Source: JBNPEO01 sp050490315
GTDB lineage: Bacteria; Actinomycetota; Actinomycetes; Actinomycetales; Micrococcaceae
Length of the DNA stretch: 64,000 bases
Assembly (NCBI RefSeq): GCF_050490315.1
Contig: NZ_JBNPEO010000003.1
Coordinates: 1 to 64,000, forward strand
Direction of reading: 5' to 3'
This document shows, piece after piece, positions 1-9,039 of this stretch. Numbering within the stretch: the first letter of the stretch is position 1; each line of letters opens with the position of its first letter. Both the position numbers and the translations under genes were made by a program. Under the pieces are notes generated by a model. It was not told where the DNA came from. It did not search any database and saw only the letters and a list, made by a program, of their open reading frames with translations.

Positions 1-387
1 CGCCTGGAAGACTTGTTTGCCGCTGATGCGCATGTTGAGGTGGAGGCCACGTGGGGCATCTATCAATGCATGATTGCTGCCTACCGGGAGAAAGACAGTG
101 CCCAAGGCAAGATGCTCATGCAGGCCGTGGTTGACTCCGTCAGCACTGGCGTGCCGACTGCGCTCACTGAACTCAAAACACTCGGCCGGACCCTGAAACG
201 ACGAGCCGATGATGTGCTGGCCTACTTCGACCGGCCAGGGACCTCAAACGGTCCCACTGAAGCGATTAATGGAAGATTGGAACACCTCCGAGGCTCTGCC
301 CTCGGCTTCCGCAACCTCACCAACTACGTCGCCAGATCACTGCTGGAATCAGGCGGATTCAGACCGAAACTACACTCTCAATTCTGA
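1..387 (+). pseudogene. ISL3-family transposase, C-terminal part (5' end outside window)
   Basis: The reading frame is already open at base 1 and runs to TGA at 385-387, so only the last ~128 residues of the protein are seen. They match the end of the DDE domain of ISL3-type transposases: a stretch with GTSNGPTEAINGRLEHLRG, then GFRNLTNYVARSLLESGGF and a short tail ending in F. The E of TEAINGR is the likely last acidic catalytic residue. The terminal repeat follows almost at once, as in complete ISL3 elements. Whether the element is intact to the left cannot be judged here. It forms the left border of an accessory region that continues to about 9.1 kb. Confidence 0.85.
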
Positions 388-393
388 AGAGCC
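384..393. repeat. Right terminal inverted repeat of the ISL3 element
   Basis: CTGAAGAGCC at the end of the transposase gene reads GGCTCTTCAG on the other strand, the typical start of ISL3-family terminal repeats. The element therefore probably ends at 393. The matching left repeat and any 8-bp target duplication lie outside the window. Confidence 0.6.
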
Positions 394-1569
394 GTTTTCC
401 CCTTTGGCTGGAGCGGTTCGGCGCCTTTGTCCGGATCTTTTCGGCTTATGACGGGCCTTGCCTAGATCAGGGAAGGTCGGCAATTCCCGCGGCGTCGGTG
501 GCGAAGTGACCGTCGGCAAATTCTCGTTTGTTGTCATTGCGCTGCGTGGGTGCTCAATAGCTGACGTTTATGACGTACCTTCTGGCGTCAGAAGCGGCAC
601 GGATGCAAATGGATGAGGGATAGACTCCCTCTTGCGGTACGGATATTTCCGGTTGAGCATCGCCGAGAATTACGACCTAAATACCCTGTATCTCGTCGGT
701 TAGATTTGTCCTGGATGAGGCAGAAGGGTGTTCCGGATTGGCGATTAGCGGACCGTGATGCTGGCACGAACCGATATTCACCGCGAGAACTGCCGCAGAT
801 CCGTTGAGTCGGCTCTGCCGCGGTGCGACCGTACCTCGGCCGGAAAGGAGCAGTGCACAAGCGCTAATCTCCTCAAGAAGTAGCGGCAAGAGACCCCTGA
901 GCATTCCAAAGAGTTCACTCGGGTATGTCCAAGGTGATCTAATCATCGCTTTTGTGGGTTTATGGCAAGCTATTGCATTGCCAAGTGAGAAACGAGTGTC
1001 GGTGAGACGGGCGTCGTTGAACACGACAAAGAGGATTGGGCTGGTCAATGGACCCGCTGGTGCATGGAACCTGGATTTTAGGACTTAGAAGGTGCTGGCC
1101 ATTAGCTGTGCCCAGGAGGGTGCGTAGAAGATGTGGTCATATTCGTCGCTTTCGAACTAGTGCTCTGCATGTTGGAATGTTTGGGAAGGGTAACGGGTAC
1201 TAGTGGCCGGTCAGCCGGTCAGCCGTTCAGGCTTCCTGCAGGGGAAGTAATGGCGACAAGTGGCATGACCGGAACTTCGGAAGGGCCTCCAACACAGGCA
1301 AGGAACTGCCATGGGATGCCGACATGGAGAACATTCTACGGACCGCTGCCCGTACTGGGCCAAGTCGTAGCCCACCGTCCACAAACCCAAAACGCCCCAC
1401 GATTCGTTGACCCGCTTGTGGGGCGCTTTGGTGAGCAGGAGTGGAATAGGCGGGCCGGCAACTGACATGCATGAGAGGGGCCGCAGTTGGCGCACGCATC
1501 GTTAATGAGCCGGATGTAGGATCGATCGTTGACCTTGGTTGAAAGTGCAGTACTACAGGAGACAGCTTC
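394..1569. other. About 1.2 kb without a recognisable gene
   Basis: Short open frames on both strands here have no familiar motifs, no good ribosome binding sites and mutually exclusive overlaps. I see no convincing CDS or RNA. The only local structure found is the hairpin at 1393-1425. It is best read as decayed accessory DNA between the insertion sequence and the HIRAN-like gene. Confidence 0.5.
1393..1425. terminator. Hairpin, possible terminator
   Basis: CGCCCCAC (1393-1400) pairs perfectly with GTGGGGCG (1418-1425) across a 17-nt loop and is followed by CTTT. The T tract is weak, so termination is only a possibility. Confidence 0.3.
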
Positions 1570-2859
1570 GTGGCAATCTACAATCCACCAAAAGGCGAAT
1601 ACGTACGTCCGCCAGGAGTTCACAGAATCGATGATCCGAGGAAGACCGAATCGTTTGACTCTCACTACGTGCGAGGAGCTTACTTCCACAAAGCAGCTTT
1701 CAAAGGGTTGCATGATCGGCAGGTTGTCGATGTGGAGCTGGTTCCTGAGCCAGGCAACCCCTACGACAAGTGGGCTGTTGCGCTGCACGTCGACCGAAAA
1801 CGTATCGGATACATTGGCAGTGACTATGCCTCGCTCTGGCAGGACATCGTTCGAGCTTTCAACCGTTCCGGCAAGGCAGTGGTCGCTCCGGGCCTCATCG
1901 TTGACGCCGAAGGGTGTGTAGCGACGGCTTTTCTGCCGTGGTTGCGATGGGCAAAGCCGTATGGACCAGAGTTTCATGAGGAGTGCTCAGCTATCACCGG
2001 AGCCCTAAGTTCAGGCGAAAGCGATGCACTTTTAGGAATTTTCCCAACGAGGCATTCGTCTGCGACGATTGCTCGCTTGCAAGGCCTTGCAAATCTTGCG
2101 CCATCATTGAACTGGGGATCTCAGGACCCTGGCGAGGACTTGCCGATCCAGTTGGTCTGGCATTTGCTTCGGATCTTCGACCAGCGACAAGCAGAGAAGC
2201 GAGAATCCGAGGAGCTACTGCTCAAACAGCAGCGCGCTGTAGCCTTCCGACTGCGTGCTGCTGATCGGATGTCCTTTGTTGCAATCGCAGGTAAGCTGGG
2301 TTGCTCCCCGGGGATTGCCAGTAAGCGGTACCGCCAACATGTCGAAGGCTTATCCACCAATGAAAGAAACCTGCACGAGACTCTGATGGCGGAAGGCGAC
2401 TCAAACTTTGCGGAACAAGTGTTGGCCATGTACGCCGAGGGATCCAGCATTGGGTCGATTGCCAGCAGCTTGGGGAGTTCTCACGGGACAGTCTCCCGAA
2501 CTCTGAAAGACTCGGGAGTCTTGATCATTGATCGCAATGCTGAAGCGCGACGTGAACGACTCGAACGATGCAGGGAAGCATGTCGCCTTCAGAGTCAGGG
2601 ATCCATACGTCGGGACATAGCTGCCACCATTGGTGTGTCCGCTGGTACAGTCAAAATCCTACTGAAGGACGGGAAATTCTTTGATGCTCCCGCCACGGAC
2701 AGCGAGAGACTGAGTAATGCCCGGCGGTCCCGACCTCCCGAGTTAAGCCGCCTCGATGCAACCCAAGCCGCAAGGATTCTGGGTATGACAGAGCAAAAAC
2801 TGCTGGCAGCGAGAAAAGACCACGCCATGCTCGTCGAGTTGTATGGGAAGTCATTTTAG
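1570..2859 (+). CDS. HIRAN-like domain protein with repeated helix-turn-helix units
   Basis: The 429-residue protein starts at GTG 1570 with AGGAG at 1557-1561, eight bases upstream. Residues ~33-110 resemble a HIRAN domain: VELVPEPGNPYDKWAVALHV followed by RIGYIGSDYA is the family's typical EP-N-D-AV and GY core. HIRAN domains are known from helicases and DNA-repair proteins, where they bind DNA ends, and also occur alone in phage and mobile DNA. From ~225 on, three or four helix-turn-helix-like units follow (around 225-265, 278-315, 330-365 and 388-420), each with a pattern such as SFVAIAGKLGCSPGIASKRY or SIGSIASSLGSSHGTVSRTL. No catalytic motif is visible. It lies convergent to the protease/ATPase pair. 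A role as DNA-binding sensor or regulator of the island is inference. Confidence 0.6.
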   Translation: MAIYNPPKGEYVRPPGVHRIDDPRKTESFDSHYVRGAYFHKAAFKGLHDRQVVDVELVPEPGNPYDKWAVALHVDRKRIGYIGSDYASLWQDIVRAFNRSGKAVVAPGLIVDAEGCVATAFLPWLRWAKPYGPEFHEECSAITGALSSGESDALLGIFPTRHSSATIARLQGLANLAPSLNWGSQDPGEDLPIQLVWHLLRIFDQRQAEKRESEELLLKQQRAVAFRLRAADRMSFVAIAGKLGCSPGIASKRYRQHVEGLSTNERNLHETLMAEGDSNFAEQVLAMYAEGSSIGSIASSLGSSHGTVSRTLKDSGVLIIDRNAEARRERLERCREACRLQSQGSIRRDIAATIGVSAGTVKILLKDGKFFDAPATDSERLSNARRSRPPELSRLDATQAARILGMTEQKLLAARKDHAMLVELYGKSF

Positions 2860-3059
2860 AGTTCTTGGCCTGAGGGGTCTCAAAGCCAGTACGGCGGCGA
2901 TGTACTTCAAGGCCATGGGTGTGAAGCCTAGGGCCAGTTGAGGCTTCGGCGTGTCGGAGGGAAATTTTCTCTCCATTAGCGTCGTCTAATTCCACTAATC
3001 AAAAGTAAAGGCTGGGCAATTTTCCCTCAGCTGAGTCGAAATTTTCGACACGGAGGAAG

Positions 3060-5480
3060 TCAGAATCCGGCACGAGGACGAATCTGTACAGCGGTTCTGA
3101 TATCGGCTATGGCGACATCTCTCGCCTGTAAGGAGCGACGCATCTGATTGAAAATAGGAGCCTCGCCCCAGGGGTCTGTGATTGTCAGGATGGCCGCAAA
3201 TGGAATGCCTTCGGCCGGCAACGCGAACCCACTCCTTGACAATGGCTCAACGACCAGTCGGAACTGTGAGGAAGTTCCAACCCCGGCCTTCTGAGTCTTC
3301 CTTGACCACTTCTTGACGGCGCCCCACTTTTGTCCCTCCTTGACTCTTTCTCGCTCAAGGCCAGAAGTCGCCCTGGAGGTGAAGAACCCTCCGTAGGACA
3401 GTTCTCCCGTTTTAGGGTCGACTTTCTCCTGCCGCAGATACGCCTCAAGGTTTACTCGAACAGTCTCACTTCCGTAACTCAGATCTAGTGGGGGTCTGTA
3501 GACCAATGTGAGTGTGGCTTCGCCAGCGCATTTCCCATCCCGGCGCACCAACGCTTGGGGCCACTGAAAGTCAAACGATAGGGCCTTCTTGTTCTTAAGT
3601 TGCGCCTCAAAAACGAGAGTAATGGAGTGGTCGTCAGTTAGAAGAGTGTTTTCGGATACTTGGGGTAGGCCGAAGCCGACAAAGTCTTTGGAGACATGGG
3701 TCAGCTTCTTATGCGCCATGTGTGCGGGCGCTGAGGCGCCGTGGATGGCTAGGGCTGTCAGTGTCTCTCTCTTAACTGTGCCAGCAATCTTGTGGTCTAT
3801 CTGTCCAAGAGTTTTCGCAACCAATGGAGCCGCATAACTTGTGCCGCAGCCCCCTACAATCTCACCCTTGGTGCTAAGCGAGTTAAGGAGATTGCCGGGA
3901 TCTGCAGAACCACCGAGGTGACAAAGGTCAGGCTTACTGCCCAAAGCTAAGCCTGGACCTCGTCGTGAGTAGACGCTGGGCTTCAGATGGGCGTTCGAGG
4001 AAGTTCTAGGATCAAGGGCAGCGACGACAACGGACCTGAAGCTGTCAGCTGGCTGGTGCAGGCGATCTAAGCCGGAATGCCTGTAGTTCGCCAGCATGGC
4101 TAGGGCATCATCGGCTTGGTCTGGCCAGTCTGGGCGGAACTGGAGCTCTGGCAGGTTCCCTGTCGGCAGCACAAATATAATGTCATGTTTGTCGGCGATA
4201 GCGTCAAGACGCGCGGCAAAGGGGCTGTACACGTCGTCGCGCACCAGTTCATGGACGGCAAGGGACATGTTGAAAACGCGGGCCCCAGCTTCAACGGCCG
4301 ATTCTATTTCAAAGTCCAGCTGTTCTAAGAAGTCCATAAAACCGTTCGGATAAGCCTCCGCGTACCCGTGGTCGTCGGTAATATGAAGGCCAAGATCATA
4401 TATTTTGCATGGACTCTCCGCAGCTTCTGCGTGTTCATTCAAGGTTTGGGCATCGGAAATCAATGCCCCTATGAACGTGCCGTGGCTTGTGTCTTGTGCG
4501 GCGGGGTCCCCTGCAGCAGTTTGGCCAATTATCCAAGGATTCAGTGCCTCGATCGGAGCTATCCCAGTATCGATTACCCCCACCACGGGATAGCTTGCAC
4601 CGCTAAGGGGCTCTCCAAAGACATGGCGTTCCCCTGTTCGTGCTTGGGTAACGGCGCTCTGGGTCGGCTCAATAATAGGTGGGAGCCAAATCTTGCGGAC
4701 AAATGGCTCATCCTCTAGGACGCTCAGAACTCTCCGGAAATCCTCGGTTGTAGATTGTGAGGCCTCGCCCATGCCGAGCCGGAGAAAACCTCGTTCACTC
4801 CACCAGTCGGTGACTTGAGATGGGACGAGCGAGTGATCAATCGCTTGAAGTCGCTTCTGGAAGTTACCAAATTCCTTGAGCCGCCTACCGGATCCGCGCC
4901 AGTCCAGTTCCTCCACGGGAACAAACATCTGGATTAAAAAGTAGTGCCCAGAGCGGGGATTGCTTAACCAGGCAATCGCTTCGTCTAGAGAGAACTGCCT
5001 TCTATCACTTGCGCCGTACGGAATAATCTTTGAGATCGCCCCGACTTCGCTCCGGAGGCGGCTAGGGCTTGGCTTTACCTTCCCATGTTTGTCGGCCCGC
5101 AATCTAGTTTCAGGCTCAGCGGTTGCTATATTCCGGATTACATTGTCCATCGCACCGGCCGTGAATTCCACTAGGAGTTCACCGAAATCCGAAACACCAC
5201 AGATAGGCGCTACCTCCGGTTTCAGCAGCGACTGCGTGGGCCTATGCGACTTCGCCAAAGCTCTGGTTCGGAGAGCAACTCGCGCAAATCCGGTGGTATG
5301 CCCAGACGAAGCTAGCGATGCTTTAGCAGCGCTAAATTGGCCAATAAGGTCAGACTTGTGGACATCGAAATCAAGATCACGTTCGGCAAAGAAGTCCGTA
5401 TTGGAGCCTCCTGCGGTCGTCTGGATGTCGTCCACGAACGACCCGCTGTTGAGCACTATCTGAATCGGGTTATTGGCCAC
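3060..5480 (-). CDS. ietS: Subtilisin-like serine protease, IetS type
   Basis: 806 residues. A long N-terminal region (1-~290) without known motifs precedes a subtilase (S8) domain with all three catalytic residues: Asp304 in VVGVIDTGIAP, His333 in DTSHGTFIGAL and Ser548 in GGCGTSYAAPLVA. The oxyanion-hole Asn is probably N442 in LPTGN. No signal peptide is seen, so it should act in the cytoplasm. The N-terminal GFARVALRTRALAKSHRP stretch also suits the large subtilases found next to AAA ATPases. The ATPase gene lies 9 bases upstream on the same strand. Protease/AAA pairs of this kind (IetS toxin, IetA antitoxin) stabilise an Agrobacterium Ti plasmid and are listed among antiphage systems. 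The IetS assignment rests on the architecture of the pair. Confidence 0.8.
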   Translation of the reverse strand: MANNPIQIVLNSGSFVDDIQTTAGGSNTDFFAERDLDFDVHKSDLIGQFSAAKASLASSGHTTGFARVALRTRALAKSHRPTQSLLKPEVAPICGVSDFGELLVEFTAGAMDNVIRNIATAEPETRLRADKHGKVKPSPSRLRSEVGAISKIIPYGASDRRQFSLDEAIAWLSNPRSGHYFLIQMFVPVEELDWRGSGRRLKEFGNFQKRLQAIDHSLVPSQVTDWWSERGFLRLGMGEASQSTTEDFRRVLSVLEDEPFVRKIWLPPIIEPTQSAVTQARTGERHVFGEPLSGASYPVVGVIDTGIAPIEALNPWIIGQTAAGDPAAQDTSHGTFIGALISDAQTLNEHAEAAESPCKIYDLGLHITDDHGYAEAYPNGFMDFLEQLDFEIESAVEAGARVFNMSLAVHELVRDDVYSPFAARLDAIADKHDIIFVLPTGNLPELQFRPDWPDQADDALAMLANYRHSGLDRLHQPADSFRSVVVAALDPRTSSNAHLKPSVYSRRGPGLALGSKPDLCHLGGSADPGNLLNSLSTKGEIVGGCGTSYAAPLVAKTLGQIDHKIAGTVKRETLTALAIHGASAPAHMAHKKLTHVSKDFVGFGLPQVSENTLLTDDHSITLVFEAQLKNKKALSFDFQWPQALVRRDGKCAGEATLTLVYRPPLDLSYGSETVRVNLEAYLRQEKVDPKTGELSYGGFFTSRATSGLERERVKEGQKWGAVKKWSRKTQKAGVGTSSQFRLVVEPLSRSGFALPAEGIPFAAILTITDPWGEAPIFNQMRRSLQARDVAIADIRTAVQIRPRAGF

Positions 5481-5489
5481 GGTGCTTGC

Positions 5490-6668
5490 CTACTTTCTCG
5501 TCCAACGACTTATTGTCGACTGCGTTGTATTAAACAGTCGAGCCAGGGATTCTTGGGTGAAACGTATCTCCTCGTCACTGCTCAACCGCCGGGCCAGCTT
5601 TTCGGAATCATCCGCAAAAATCGCCTGCCGAGGAGAATCCGAATGATCTGCGCTGAGCAACGCGTTGACGCGCAACGCGTCCAAAAGAGACTTGCGACCG
5701 GTACCGTTCATCACGAGATATCGTTTGATCGAATTACAAAGAGTTTCTATCTCCGCACCGCTTCTACCGTCGGTGAGCCACGCCAAAAAATCGATATCAA
5801 CTTCTTCAACCGGTACGCCGCTCAGAAACCGGGCCACCATACGAACCCTTGACTGCGCTCCTGGCCTCGGAATCTCGACACGAGAGTCAAAGCGCCTCCA
5901 GATGGCCGCGTCAAGAAGATGCTCGTGATTGGTGATTGCGATCGTAAACCCCCGCTCACGCCTGTCATCCAAGCACTGGAGAAGCGTGTTGACAACCCGC
6001 TTGATCTCACCCAGCTCGTGAGGATCGTCTCGTACCTTTGCGACTGCGTCGAACTCATCCAGAAGCAGGATGCAGTCGTAACGGTTGGCGAACTCGAAGA
6101 GATTCGCAATATTTCTGGCCGTTGTTCCAAGGAAAGATGAGATTAGTCCATCCAGGCGGGCAGTTACAAGCGGGAGCTCCATCTGCTCCGCGATGACTTT
6201 AGCCAGTGCCGTTTTACCTGTGCCAGGTGCCCCGTATAACAACAGATTCAACGGAGGGCGAATTCCGGCCTTTATCAGCATTGCTGCACTTTGCCACTCG
6301 GCGACTAGAGCTTCGATCGCCTTGCTGAGGGGTGCATCCAGAATTGGCTCCAGACCCTTTTCTCCTTCTCCCGGAAAGACTACGGAGGCCAGTGGGGCTC
6401 CGGATTCCTTGTCAACGGGAGCTTGAACAGATCGCGTCATACGCTCGACAGAGGCTGCCGCAAGGACAACCCGTGTGGGCGCAAGTGAATCCGTTGCCTT
6501 CTTGGTAGCCAGAACGAGCGAGAGCGACTCCGCTTGGTCGCCATGCCCTTGCTTGGCCAAGGCATCGCATAGCTTGCCAATATTGCGGATCAGGGTCGGG
6601 TTTGGGGACCGCATCGCCGTTCGGCAGATCGCTAGTACCGTTGCGAAATTCTCCACGTTCTCACTCAC
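5490..6668 (-). CDS. ietA: AAA+ ATPase partner of the protease, IetA type, with C-terminal HTH
   Basis: 392 residues. It has Walker A GAPGTGKT (146-153), Walker B CILLLDEFDA (around 199-208), a sensor Asn in IAITNHEHLLD (~247) and Arg residues in WRRFDSRVEIP (~258-263) suitable as an arginine finger. This is a complete AAA+ core of the type that partners subtilases. The last ~25 residues, FTQESLARLFNTTQSTISRW, look like a helix-turn-helix, so the protein may also bind DNA. The GTG start at 6668 has no clear Shine-Dalgarno but an AT-rich TTTATATG sequence just upstream, so the mRNA may be leaderless. It is the first gene of a two-gene operon with the protease. In the characterised Ti-plasmid pair the ATPase acts as antidote; here that is inferred. 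Confidence 0.8.
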   Translation of the reverse strand: MSENVENFATVLAICRTAMRSPNPTLIRNIGKLCDALAKQGHGDQAESLSLVLATKKATDSLAPTRVVLAAASVERMTRSVQAPVDKESGAPLASVVFPGEGEKGLEPILDAPLSKAIEALVAEWQSAAMLIKAGIRPPLNLLLYGAPGTGKTALAKVIAEQMELPLVTARLDGLISSFLGTTARNIANLFEFANRYDCILLLDEFDAVAKVRDDPHELGEIKRVVNTLLQCLDDRRERGFTIAITNHEHLLDAAIWRRFDSRVEIPRPGAQSRVRMVARFLSGVPVEEVDIDFLAWLTDGRSGAEIETLCNSIKRYLVMNGTGRKSLLDALRVNALLSADHSDSPRQAIFADDSEKLARRLSSDEEIRFTQESLARLFNTTQSTISRWTRK

Positions 6669-6892
6669 CTACATATAAAGAAGTTAAATCCAATACACAG
6701 TAGCCTAGCATGACTAAATACTTCAATACATGCATATTTGAGGATACTTTGTGCATGATAAGTCGTGCCGAAGCATGGTCCAGCGGGGAGTTGCTTCGTA
6801 CAGTCTCGACAGTCGCTCTACTGGCTGAAGCGTTCCTAACTAGATAAAAAGGGTGGTCAGAGTTCGGCCTGGTCTTCTGCGATACTGATCCA
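6669..6892. promoter_or_regulatory. Divergent promoter region between ietA and the SIR2 gene
   Basis: This 224-bp stretch is visibly richer in A and T than its surroundings. On the minus strand TTATAT/TATATG ends about four bases before the ietA GTG. On the plus strand GATACT (6881-6886) ends six bases before the SIR2 GTG. Neither gene has a good Shine-Dalgarno. Both arrangements fit -10 elements of leaderless transcripts, which are common in actinobacteria. Clear -35 boxes were not found. Confidence 0.4.
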
Positions 6893-8290
6893 GTGAGTGG
6901 AGCTGAAATTGACGAAACGGTAGTCGACGTCCTCAAGAGGATCGACACAGATGACCATTTTGCGATTCTGCTTGGCGCGGGCGCATCGGCTGGCGCCGGC
7001 CTGCCAGATTGGAACACCTTGTCTTGTAGGCTGCTGATGCTCAGCGGTGCTATCGCGGACGAGAATACCGCTATCGCATTCTTGGCTGCCCAAGATCCGG
7101 CACTGGCCGCGGAGGCTGCCAAATCCGCGTCAGTGGACTGGGAACAGATCCTAGTTGAGGCACTCTATGGTGGAGGTATAGTAGCTCCGGAACCTGGGGC
7201 GCTCCATTTGGCGGCGGCAAACCTAGCCATTGCTCGCAATCCGGGTGATGTCGAAATCTTCACTCTGAACTTTGATCTGCTTATTGAGGCAGCGCTCAGC
7301 GAAGTCGCTGAGGAAGTAGGAAAGTCCATTTCGCTCTTCACCCGCACAGCCGGGATGCCAAGAGCTAAGCCAGCCCAATACGAGGTACATCATCTTCACG
7401 GGGCGATCGACCCTGACTCTAGACAAGCAACAGACATAGTCTTGACCTTGTCAGAATTTAACAAACTCGTCGTAGAGCCGCACCCGTGGCAGGCTACGGC
7501 CTTGGATAATGCGCTCCAACGAGGCCCGCTGATACTTGCCGGAACCTCCTACCGTGATGCCGACATAAGATCGTGGCTCCATGGCCTGAGTGCAGCTACC
7601 AAAGATCGGGTGGTCGTTTTTCTTGCCCGACAAGGCCTAGGCTTGAACAAGGAGCAATTCTCCAAGGTTCAGGGCGCTCTGGAGCAGCAATGGACTGCCA
7701 TCGGAGTCCAGCCCATCATCACGCAAGACCATGCAGATGCAGCGCAGGCCCTTAAGGAGTTGCCGCACCTGGGAAACCCCGGCTATCTCTCGCCTCGTTC
7801 ACGTTCGCAAGTTTTGTGGCGTCATTGCCTTGATAATTTTGCAACTCTTCAACAGGACCACTCGGCTGTGCTTGAGGGCCACTTGCGTCACTTAATGACC
7901 ACCGTGGGGGTGCCTGCGAACCTCGTCCTATGGTTGTCGGACGGTGAAGGATCCGCGGTGCGCTGGTCTGCACCAGACCGCATCTACAAGAATCCTGATT
8001 CCTTGCGACAGGTTCCGACGGGACACGACAGTCCTTGGATTGTCGGTCAGTGTTTGGGGAGCAATGAAGTGATCGCTGAGGATCTAAACGGACTTTCGGA
8101 CGATATTCGGAGATGGAAACACGTTATAGCGCTGCCTATCACTGTGGAGCGCAACGGGGGGCCAGCCTTCACGTACGCAGCCATAACGGCCGCCCTCACT
8201 GAAACGCCAGAGGCTTCGGTGCTTGACAGCTGGATCGATGGGCTGAGCACCATCGCTGAAGACTGGTCTGACATGCTCAGTCTTCTATAG
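6893..8290 (+). CDS. SIR2-family NAD-binding protein with GAF-like C-terminus
   Basis: 465 residues. The N-terminal half is a SIR2-type Rossmann domain: FAILLGAGASAGAG (23-36), FTLNFDLLIEAAL (123-135) with the conserved Asn/Asp, YEVHHLHGAID with His169 as the likely catalytic His, and LILAGTSYRDADIRSWL (213-229). Stand-alone bacterial SIR2 proteins are often NADases in antiphage systems. Residues ~310-465 (NLVLWLSDGEGSAVRW, SPWIVGQCLGSNEV, HVIALPITVERNGGPAFTYA) have the strand pattern of a GAF-type sensor, which would make this a sensor-effector fusion. The GTG start at 6893 is chosen because it precedes the SIR2 domain closely; no Shine-Dalgarno is seen. It is divergent from ietAS. NAD depletion after phage sensing is inferred, not shown. 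Confidence 0.75.
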   Translation: MSGAEIDETVVDVLKRIDTDDHFAILLGAGASAGAGLPDWNTLSCRLLMLSGAIADENTAIAFLAAQDPALAAEAAKSASVDWEQILVEALYGGGIVAPEPGALHLAAANLAIARNPGDVEIFTLNFDLLIEAALSEVAEEVGKSISLFTRTAGMPRAKPAQYEVHHLHGAIDPDSRQATDIVLTLSEFNKLVVEPHPWQATALDNALQRGPLILAGTSYRDADIRSWLHGLSAATKDRVVVFLARQGLGLNKEQFSKVQGALEQQWTAIGVQPIITQDHADAAQALKELPHLGNPGYLSPRSRSQVLWRHCLDNFATLQQDHSAVLEGHLRHLMTTVGVPANLVLWLSDGEGSAVRWSAPDRIYKNPDSLRQVPTGHDSPWIVGQCLGSNEVIAEDLNGLSDDIRRWKHVIALPITVERNGGPAFTYAAITAALTETPEASVLDSWIDGLSTIAEDWSDMLSLL

Positions 8291-8367
8291 TAGACACCGA
8301 TTCCGACCAAGCCTCTTCTAAAGTGTCGAGGATTAGCGATAGAGTATTAACGATAGGAGGGTTCTCG

Positions 8368-8547
8368 ATGAAGTCAACAGAAAAGACTACAGTTCAGGAA
8401 CTGCGGAAGGGCGTGTATCGATTGACGTCTGCGGGCAGTCGCAGCGCAGTCACGGGCAAGTTCACGTCCCCGAAATCCTCGAGCCAAGGGCAGCTGAGTT
8501 CTGTCGCTCTTCGCGGCACCAACACGGAAAAAAAGCCTCGAGGTTAA
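8368..8547 (+). CDS. Small protein with RSAVTGKF motif
   Basis: 59 residues from ATG 8368, with a strong AGGAGG (8355-8360) seven bases upstream. An in-frame upstream start at 8323 lacks such a site. The protein is basic, with SRSAVTGKF in the middle; small actinobacterial and cyanobacterial proteins of unknown function share an RSAVTGRF core. It lies 77 bases downstream of the SIR2 gene on the same strand and its TAA overlaps the next ATG (TAATG), suggesting coupled translation. A regulatory or antitoxin-like role is only a guess from size and position. Confidence 0.5.
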   Translation: MKSTEKTTVQELRKGVYRLTSAGSRSAVTGKFTSPKSSSQGQLSSVALRGTNTEKKPRG

Positions 8548-8904
8548 TGCTGATCGACCGGAGTTCTTTCTGCAGCATGCTGGGGGATCCGGTTCTAGGG
8601 CAGTGGTCAAACGCCCAATCTTCCCTACGAGAGTATGAGCTGGAGGGTGCAGGTTATCCAGGTATCATGCTGAGCGCCGCTTTTCGTGTCCCGGCCGGTT
8701 GACGGGATTCTACAAGTACCGCGTAATGCCCACGGCATCAGAGTGCCGGAGCGCTATCTCAGTATCAGTCGTATGTCAGGTCTGGCTGTCGATGATGATG
8801 GAGCCGCATGCCTTTTCCATTGGGATTTATGTGTCTACACCGCCGCCAGAGGCCCGCACTGGGGAAATTTGATCCGACTGTTGTTCAGCGGCACGAGAGC
8901 ATGA
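8547..8904 (+). pseudogene. Possible small coupled gene, apparently frameshifted
   Basis: An ATG at 8547 overlaps the stop of the preceding gene and opens a 51-codon frame to TGA at 8700-8702 (MLIDRSSFCSMLGDPVLGQW near the start). A second frame, shifted by one base and free of stops from 8674 to 8904, continues with protein-like sequence (VPERYLSISRMSGLAVDDDG, then FHWDLCVYTAARGPHW). One frameshift around 8674-8700 would join them into a product of about 118 residues. I recognise neither part. The alternatives are a real 51-residue protein, or chance. Confidence 0.3.
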
Positions 8905-9039
8905 AGTTACAACCGACTCTCCATAAACCCTCCAGAATGAACGGAAACTGGCGACTATTTAGTACCTTCTATTGTTCCGGTTCGCAACCTAGAACAATGG
9001 CCAAAATGGGGTATTGACAAGGGTTAATGGTCCTGTTTT
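8905..9039. other. Non-coding stretch before the tRNA fragment
   Basis: No gene or structured RNA recognised. Short frames here end quickly and lack ribosome binding sites. It leads directly into the tRNA 3' fragment. Confidence 0.4.

Noticed and set aside
1336..1977. 213-codon minus-strand frame over the start of the HIRAN-like gene
   Set aside because: No ribosome binding site or known motif, and it overlaps a gene with a good start and domain content.
8808..9017. 69-codon plus-strand frame
   Set aside because: No ribosome binding site and no recognisable motif; it overlaps the more plausible continuation of the small coupled gene in another frame.
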